38,155 bases of DNA, taken from NCBI GenBank assembly GCA_910585825.1, contig CAJUEY010000026.1:1-38155 (forward strand). Reading direction: 5' to 3'. How positions within the stretch are numbered: position 1 is the stretch's first letter; every line of letters begins with the position of its first letter. The translations under genes and the position numbers were made by a program. Shown piece by piece: positions 33,837 to 38,155 of this stretch. The notes below the pieces were generated by a model. It did no database searches. It worked only from the letters and a program-made list of their open reading frames with translations, and was not told the DNA's origin. Source of the DNA: an uncultured Lachnospiraceae bacterium. GTDB lineage: Bacteria; Bacillota; Clostridia; Lachnospirales; Lachnospiraceae.

Positions 33837-33881
33837 GAATCCGGTTCCCATAAAGCTTAACTTTATCAAAGAACCGGATTC
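33837..33881. other. Two-tier stem-loop between the regulator remnant and amtB
   Basis: Arms GAATCCGGTTC (33837-33847) and GAACCGGATTC (33871-33881) are perfect. Inside them ATAAAG/CTTTAT (33850-33855 and 33861-33866) forms a second stem. Neither side has a good U-tract. It is the only candidate for an amtB transcript end, although GGATTC at 33809-33814 could also pair with the left arm. Confidence 0.5.
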
Positions 33882-33923
33882 CTACTTTACAGATATGTAA
33901 TTCTTACGAACTGTTACAATTGT

Positions 33924-35120
33924 TTAATGCAGCCTCCGCGGCACAAAATCCGGATATCCGGACTCCAAACCATGCTCTGTGGAATCCAGTCCTTCCAACT
34001 CTTCCTGCTCAGAAACACGCAGTCCGATGGTTTTTTTCAATACGAAAAATACAAGAAACATAATAACTGCAGTCCAGACAACAATACATCCAAGTCCAAG
34101 AAGCTGAATACCCAGATGATACACACCGCCGCCATAAAATAAACCATCGCTGTAATCAAAAAATCCAACTGCAATTGTTCCGAAAATACCGCACACACCA
34201 TGTACTGAAACAGCGCCTACCGGATCATCTATTTTTAGTTTATCTTCCACAAAATAAACTGAGATACTGCAAAGCACGCCGGACAAAGCTCCTATGATAA
34301 ACGCGCCAACGGCATCCACATTTGCACAGCCCGCCGTAATTGCAACCAGACCTGCCAGAGATCCGTTTAATGACATAGAAACATCCGGCTTGCCATTGCG
34401 AATCCAGGTATAGATCATAGCCGTACAGGTAGCCACTGCAGGAGCAATCGTTGTCGTTGCAAAAATCTGAGAAAGCTGCAGCGTATTGCTTGCGGCTGCG
34501 CCGTTAAATCCATACCAGCCAAACCACAAGATAAATACCCCCAGGGCTCCGATTAAAAGATTATGTCCAAGGATTGGTTTTGAAGATCCGTCTTTTCCAT
34601 ACTTCCCGATACGAGGCCCAAGCATTGCCGCGCCGATCAATGCCGTAACGCCGCCAACTGTATGAATACATGCAGATCCCGCAAAATCCGTAAATCCCAT
34701 ATCTGTCAGCCATGGAGTAGCGCCCCATACCCAATGGGCTTCAATGGGATATACCACCAGACTGATGATAAAACTGTATACACAATAGGTAATAAATTTG
34801 GTACGTTCCGCCATAGCGCCGGACACAATAGTCGCCGCCGTTGCACAGAACACCAGATTAAATACAAAATTAGACCAGTCTGTTTCTGCAAAATCCGCAA
34901 AAGGATTCAGTCCCCAGCCTGCAAAAACGCCTTCTCCACAAAGCAGATTATAACCTAATATATAAAACGCAACTGTACCAATGCAAAAATCCATCAAATT
35001 TTTCATTGTAATATTACCGACATTCTTTGCTCTGGTAAAGCCTGCCTCTACCATTGCAAATCCACACTGCATAAAAAATACCAACGCTGCTCCTATCAAA
35101 AACCATACACTCATGTCCAT
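33924..35120 (-). CDS. amtB: Ammonium transporter
   Basis: The 398-residue product has about eleven membrane segments and Amt/MEP motifs: FFMQCGFAMVEAGFTRAKN near the N-terminus, DFAGSACIHTVGG with the first pore histidine, and DDPVGAVSVHGVCGIFG with the second. It moves ammonium/ammonia across the membrane. The N-terminus is short and there is no obvious cleaved signal peptide. It follows glnK in the same direction, the standard pair in which GlnK plugs the channel when nitrogen is ample. A terminator-like hairpin lies 35 nt before the start, with no promoter between. Confidence 0.95.
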   Translation of the reverse strand: MDMSVWFLIGAALVFFMQCGFAMVEAGFTRAKNVGNITMKNLMDFCIGTVAFYILGYNLLCGEGVFAGWGLNPFADFAETDWSNFVFNLVFCATAATIVSGAMAERTKFITYCVYSFIISLVVYPIEAHWVWGATPWLTDMGFTDFAGSACIHTVGGVTALIGAAMLGPRIGKYGKDGSSKPILGHNLLIGALGVFILWFGWYGFNGAAASNTLQLSQIFATTTIAPAVATCTAMIYTWIRNGKPDVSMSLNGSLAGLVAITAGCANVDAVGAFIIGALSGVLCSISVYFVEDKLKIDDPVGAVSVHGVCGIFGTIAVGFFDYSDGLFYGGGVYHLGIQLLGLGCIVVWTAVIMFLVFFVLKKTIGLRVSEQEELEGLDSTEHGLESGYPDFVPRRLH

Positions 35121-35154
35121 AAATTTTTCCTCCTGTCAAACAAATATAGGCAAT

Positions 35155-35209
35155 AAAAAAGAGATTTCCGGCCGCTGCTTTTGCAGGACTGACTATCTCC
35201 ATTGATCGT
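35155..35209 (-). promoter_or_regulatory. Probable attenuator in the glnK-amtB intergenic region
   Basis: The minus strand forms an outer stem GAGAT/ATCTC (35195-35199 with 35161-35165) and an inner CTGC/GCAG stem with an AAAA loop. A T-tract follows (35155-35160), ending 35 nt before amtB. Overlapping its 5' arm, 35192-35209 can form an alternative hairpin with loop AAUGGA, which has A at position 1 and G at position 4 as in ANTAR-target hairpins. Antitermination control is inferred; the alternative stem contains one mismatch. Confidence 0.5.
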
Positions 35210-35286
35210 ATGCTCTTCTTCATTTTTCTTCATAATCCGCCAATCTCTCATTCTCCTCAAAATGAGCATCGGCGCTCCACATTCTT

Positions 35287-35625
35287 CTACAAAGCCTCTT
35301 CTCCCCGTTCACCGGTACGGATACGAACGGCATCTTCCACATCATATATAAAAATCTTACCGTCGCCAAAGTTTCCCGTATTAATCTCATCTACAATCTG
35401 ATCAATCAGTTTTGGCGCCGCTGCATCGGAAACAACCGTCTCCACTTTAATTTTCGGCAGCAATGTTACATTATAAGATGCGCCTCGGTAGGTTTTGATG
35501 ATACCCTTTTGATTTCCATAACCCATGCTGTTTACGATATTTAAACCGCTTACTTCACAGGTGGATAATACATCTTTTAAGTCCTCAAGCTTTTCCGGCT
35601 TGATAATGATTTCCAGTTTCTTCAT
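35287..35625 (-). CDS. glnK: P-II family nitrogen regulatory protein
   Basis: The 112-residue product is a standard P-II protein. The T-loop segment TYRGASYNVTLLPKIKVE places a tyrosine at position 51, the usual uridylylation site, and the C-terminal GDGKIFIYDVEDAVRIRTGE is the family signature. It binds ATP/ADP and 2-oxoglutarate and controls AmtB, encoded next, by direct contact. Whether it is uridylylated here is unknown, since many Firmicute P-II proteins are not. AGGAGG lies 8 nt upstream of the start. Confidence 0.95.
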   Translation of the reverse strand: MKKLEIIIKPEKLEDLKDVLSTCEVSGLNIVNSMGYGNQKGIIKTYRGASYNVTLLPKIKVETVVSDAAAPKLIDQIVDEINTGNFGDGKIFIYDVEDAVRIRTGERGEEAL

Positions 35626-35661
35626 ATGAAATCCTCCTCTTTTTTTATTCTTTTATATTCA

Positions 35662-35692
35662 GGCTCCCTCCCTCAAAATGAGGGAGAAAGCC
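35662..35692 (-). other. Strong stem-loop between glnN and glnK
   Basis: GGCT and CTCCCTCA pair with TGAGGGAG and AGCC around a short loop, giving a stable stem 8 nt after the glnN stop. No U-tract follows, so it is probably a processing or stability element that allows readthrough into glnK. A similar CTCATTTTGAG palindrome recurs just after glnK (around 35255-35267). Confidence 0.6.
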
Positions 35693-35699
35693 AAAAGAA

Positions 35700-37823
35700 C
35701 TATACTTCAAAAATCAAATCTCCATAAGAAGGCATCGGCCACATCTCTTTATCAACAATCATCTCCAGTTTATCTACAGGAGCCCTCAAAGCTGTCATTG
35801 CCGCCATTACCACATCTCTGTAGAATACGGCCTGCTCTCTTCCTTCTTCCATAGCAGCTCCCTGATCTATTGCCTCCTGCAGTTTTTTCAATGCCTGTTT
35901 TGTCTCAAGCAGCAGATCCGATACTTCTGTTAAAAGTTCTGTCTGAACGCTTACATCTGCACCGCAGGCATTTTTTACAGCAGAAATAGAGCCGGCAAGA
36001 GCTGTTGTATATTTGATGACTGCCGGAATAATCTGTTTTCCCGCGATATCAATCATTGCCTTTGCCTCGATGTTGATCTCCTTGGCATATGTTTCGTATT
36101 CGATTTCCACACGGGAATCCAGTTCTGCTTTTGTAAATACACCAAACTTCTCGAAAAGTTTTACAGCTTTTGGCGTATTCAGAGACGGAATCGCATCTAC
36201 CATAGAGGTAATGTTCGGCAGCCCCCGCTTTTCGGCCTCTTTTACCCATTCATCAGAATAACCGTTTCCATTGAATACGATCCTCTGATGTTCTGTTGCA
36301 TATTTCTTAATCAGATCATGTACTGCAACATCGAAATCCTCTGCACTTTCTAATACATCGCATGCCTCTGCAAAAGCCTCCGCCACAATCGTATTGAGCA
36401 CAACATTCGGCTGAGCAATGGAATCCTGGGAACCAACCATACGGAACTCAAATTTATTGCCGGTAAATGCAAAAGGCGATGTTCTGTTTCGGTCTGTAGC
36501 ATCTTTCATAAAATCCGGAAGTGTTGTTACACCGGTCTCCAACATACTCCCTTTAATACTGTGGGTTGCCTCTCCGGTGCTGACTAACTGTGTCAGTACA
36601 TCTTCTAACTGCTCTCCCAAGAATATGGAAATAATTGCAGGCGGCGCCTCATTTGCTCCTAATCTGTGGTCGTTTCCAACATCTGCAGCGGATTCTCTCA
36701 AGAGATCTGCATGGGTATCTACTGCTTTTAACATACAGGTCAATACCAAGAGGAACTGGAAATTTTCATGAGGAGTCACACCCGGATCCAGCAGGTTAAT
36801 TCCGTCATCCGTGGTAATCGACCAGTTATTATGCTTACCGGAACCGTTTACGCCCGCGAAAGGCTTCTCGTGAAGCAGACACTGCAGTCCGTGACGGCCG
36901 GCTACTTTCTTTAAAGTTTCCATAACCAGCTGGTTATGGTCTACTGCGATATTGGCCGACGCATAAATTGGAGCCAGCTCATGCTGCGCCGGAGCCACTT
37001 CGTTATGCTGGGTTTTGGCTGATACGCCCAGTTTCCAAAGCTCTTTGTTGACATCTCTCATATATGCCGCAATTCTCTCACGGATTGCCCCGAAATAATG
37101 ATCGTCCATTTCCTGTCCTTTCGGAGGCATTGCACCGAATAAAGTACGTCCGGTAAAAATAAGATCTTTTCTCTTTAAATATTTCTCTCTGTCTACAATA
37201 AAATATTCCTGCTCCGGTCCTACAGATGCCGTTACTTTTTTAGACGTTGTATTTCCAAAAAGACGGATCAGACGAAGAGCCTGCGTGTTGACAGCCTCCA
37301 TGGAACGCAGAAGGGGGGTTTTCTGGTCCAGAGCTTCTCCTGTATAAGAACAGAAAGCGGTCGGGATACAAAGCGTCGCTCCCGCGGCATCCTGTCTTAC
37401 AAAAGCCGGAGACGTACAATCCCATGCGGTATATCCCCTTGCCTCAAAGGTTGCACGGAGTCCTCCGGAAGGAAAGGAGGAGGCGTCCGGCTCTCCTTTG
37501 ATTAATTCTTTTCCGGAAAAACTCATCAGCACTTTTCCGTTTTCCATCGGCGCCGTAATAAAAGAATCATGCTTTTCTGCAGTAACTCCTGTCATCGGCT
37601 GGAACCAGTGAGTATAATGGGTTGCTCCTTTTTCGATCGCCCATTCTTTCATCTCATGCGCAATTACGTCCGCCGTTGCAAGATCTAACTCCCTGCCTTC
37701 CCGAAGAGTCTGTTTTAATTTTTGATATACCTTCTTGGGAAGACGTTCCTGCATCACAGAATCATTAAAGACATTTTCTCCGAAAATATCCGCTACATTG
37801 TAATACTCAGTGCTCTTTTCCAT
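35700..37823 (-). CDS. glnN: Glutamine synthetase type III
   Basis: The 707-residue product has the length and motifs of GSIII, which makes glutamine from glutamate, ammonia and ATP as a large dodecamer. The N-terminal GSIII region contains GGLRATFEARGYTAWDCTSPAFV. The catalytic core has PEQEYFIVD, HNEVAPAQHELAP, KPFAGVNGSGKHNNWS and NRTSPFAFTGNKFEFR. It lies upstream of glnK and amtB on the same strand, forming a nitrogen-assimilation cluster. AAAGGA is placed before the ATG at 37823. Regulation is probably through the leader hairpin at 37846-37882. Confidence 0.95.
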   Translation of the reverse strand: MEKSTEYYNVADIFGENVFNDSVMQERLPKKVYQKLKQTLREGRELDLATADVIAHEMKEWAIEKGATHYTHWFQPMTGVTAEKHDSFITAPMENGKVLMSFSGKELIKGEPDASSFPSGGLRATFEARGYTAWDCTSPAFVRQDAAGATLCIPTAFCSYTGEALDQKTPLLRSMEAVNTQALRLIRLFGNTTSKKVTASVGPEQEYFIVDREKYLKRKDLIFTGRTLFGAMPPKGQEMDDHYFGAIRERIAAYMRDVNKELWKLGVSAKTQHNEVAPAQHELAPIYASANIAVDHNQLVMETLKKVAGRHGLQCLLHEKPFAGVNGSGKHNNWSITTDDGINLLDPGVTPHENFQFLLVLTCMLKAVDTHADLLRESAADVGNDHRLGANEAPPAIISIFLGEQLEDVLTQLVSTGEATHSIKGSMLETGVTTLPDFMKDATDRNRTSPFAFTGNKFEFRMVGSQDSIAQPNVVLNTIVAEAFAEACDVLESAEDFDVAVHDLIKKYATEHQRIVFNGNGYSDEWVKEAEKRGLPNITSMVDAIPSLNTPKAVKLFEKFGVFTKAELDSRVEIEYETYAKEINIEAKAMIDIAGKQIIPAVIKYTTALAGSISAVKNACGADVSVQTELLTEVSDLLLETKQALKKLQEAIDQGAAMEEGREQAVFYRDVVMAAMTALRAPVDKLEMIVDKEMWPMPSYGDLIFEV

Positions 37824-37845
37824 AATTTTACATCCTTTCTGCGTG

Positions 37846-37882
37846 AAAAAAGGGTATTCCAGCTAGTGGAACACCCTTGTTC
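37846..37882 (-). promoter_or_regulatory. Terminator-like attenuator in the glnN leader
   Basis: Arms 37850-37861 and 37867-37878 form a 12-bp stem with one G-U pair and a 5-nt loop, followed by a T-tract (37846-37851), 23 nt before the glnN start. No promoter fits between hairpin and gene, so it must be read through to express glnN. The 5' arm can instead fold as GAAC-AAGGGU-GUUC (37869-37882), a hexaloop with A1 and G4 as in ANTAR RNA targets. It could alternatively be the terminator of the aldolase gene. Confidence 0.55.
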
Positions 37883-37995
37883 ATCTGTACTCAGTTGATT
37901 TACTTGATATTAAGATACATCAAAAAAACCAAAAATACAATAGGAAATTCAAACAACTTTTCTTATTTTTCAAAAAGTTTTTTAGTCAATTTTAC

Positions 37996-38155
37996 TTAAG
38001 CCTTATTTACAGAACCAAATAATTCCATCTTCTCTTTTACAGTTGCTTTGATTGCTTCTGCGCCGGGAGCCAGTAATTTACGAGGATCAAATCCTTTGCC
38101 CGGGAGTTTGACAACTGAATAATCCAAAAAGTACTCGCAGGTCGCACAAAACCTG
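37996..38155 (-). CDS. fba: Class II fructose-bisphosphate aldolase, C-terminal end only
   Basis: The window edge cuts this gene. The visible 52 codons encode a C-terminus containing CEYFLDYSVVKLP, GKGFDPRKLLAPG, AEAIKATVKEKMELFG and SVNKA, matching the DPRKFxGPGRDAIKATV end of class II aldolases. The enzyme splits fructose-1,6-bisphosphate in glycolysis. It ends about 170 bp before glnN on the same strand. No clear promoter for glnN was found in the gap. Confidence 0.82.
   Translation of the reverse strand, partial: RFCATCEYFLDYSVVKLPGKGFDPRKLLAPGAEAIKATVKEKMELFGSVNKA

Noticed and set aside
35655..35695. Intrinsic terminator after glnN
   Set aside because: The stem is strong but has no U-tract on the transcribed side, so it is listed only as a stem-loop.
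1..38155. CRISPR arrays, insertion sequences, prophage genes or integrase attachment sites
   Set aside because: No regularly spaced direct repeats, transposase, integrase or phage structural genes were seen; the repeats found are short operators or stem-loops.

Overview
The window reads as a chromosomal segment of an anaerobic Firmicute of the Lachnospiraceae type (gut Clostridia such as Blautia, Dorea or Ruminococcus-like genera). The grounds are strong AGGAGG ribosome binding sites, consensus TTGACA/TATAAT promoters, type III glutamine synthetase, clustered glnK-amtB, Flg_new/FN3 secreted proteins with lysine-rich C-termini, and an Lsa-type ABC-F protein. The genus is an inference. Almost all genes lie on the minus strand. 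No insertion sequence, phage gene, CRISPR array or rRNA was seen.

Layout. 1-55: 5' part of tRNA-Pro(UGG). 205-4102: fructose PTS operon, read fruK-fruA-HPr-fruR, with a promoter inside a large array of TTGAA/TCAAA repeats. 4675-10037: an accessory operon (SCP2-like lipid-binding protein, membrane-anchored alpha/beta hydrolase, free-standing condensation-type acyltransferase, acyl carrier protein, free-standing adenylating ligase) opposite a TetR regulator with two operators. This is the best candidate for an undescribed system: a dissociated NRPS-like or lipid-forming assembly line. 10080-16447: envelope block of a secreted transglutaminase-like protein, an LTA-synthase-family phosphotransferase and a YfhO-family membrane protein. 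16530-18678: chorismate mutase, HAD phosphatase and a DUF4846 lipoprotein. 18809-20546: an Lsa-type ABC-F gene behind a full transcription-attenuation leader with a 7-codon peptide. 20552-23567: two-component system. 23901-26212: TetR plus an ABC-2 exporter. 26291-30286: a 1331-residue secreted GH110-like beta-helix protein. 30398-33795: small membrane protein, ferritin-like protein, secreted FN3 protein, YciI-like protein and a decayed WYL-type regulator. 33924-37823: nitrogen assimilation (glnN, glnK, amtB). 37996-38155: C-terminus of class II fructose-bisphosphate aldolase.

How parts work together. FruA imports fructose as fructose-1-phosphate, FruK makes fructose-1,6-bisphosphate, and an HPr variant with Lys instead of Ser at position 46 probably feeds phosphate to this PTS without the usual catabolite-repression input. 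In the TetR operon the ligase should load an acyl or aminoacyl group onto the carrier protein, the condensation enzyme should transfer it to an acceptor, and the hydrolase and SCP2 protein may release, remodel or carry the lipid product. In the nitrogen block, terminator-like hairpins sit 23-35 nt before both glnN and amtB, with no room for a promoter after them, which points to control by antitermination.
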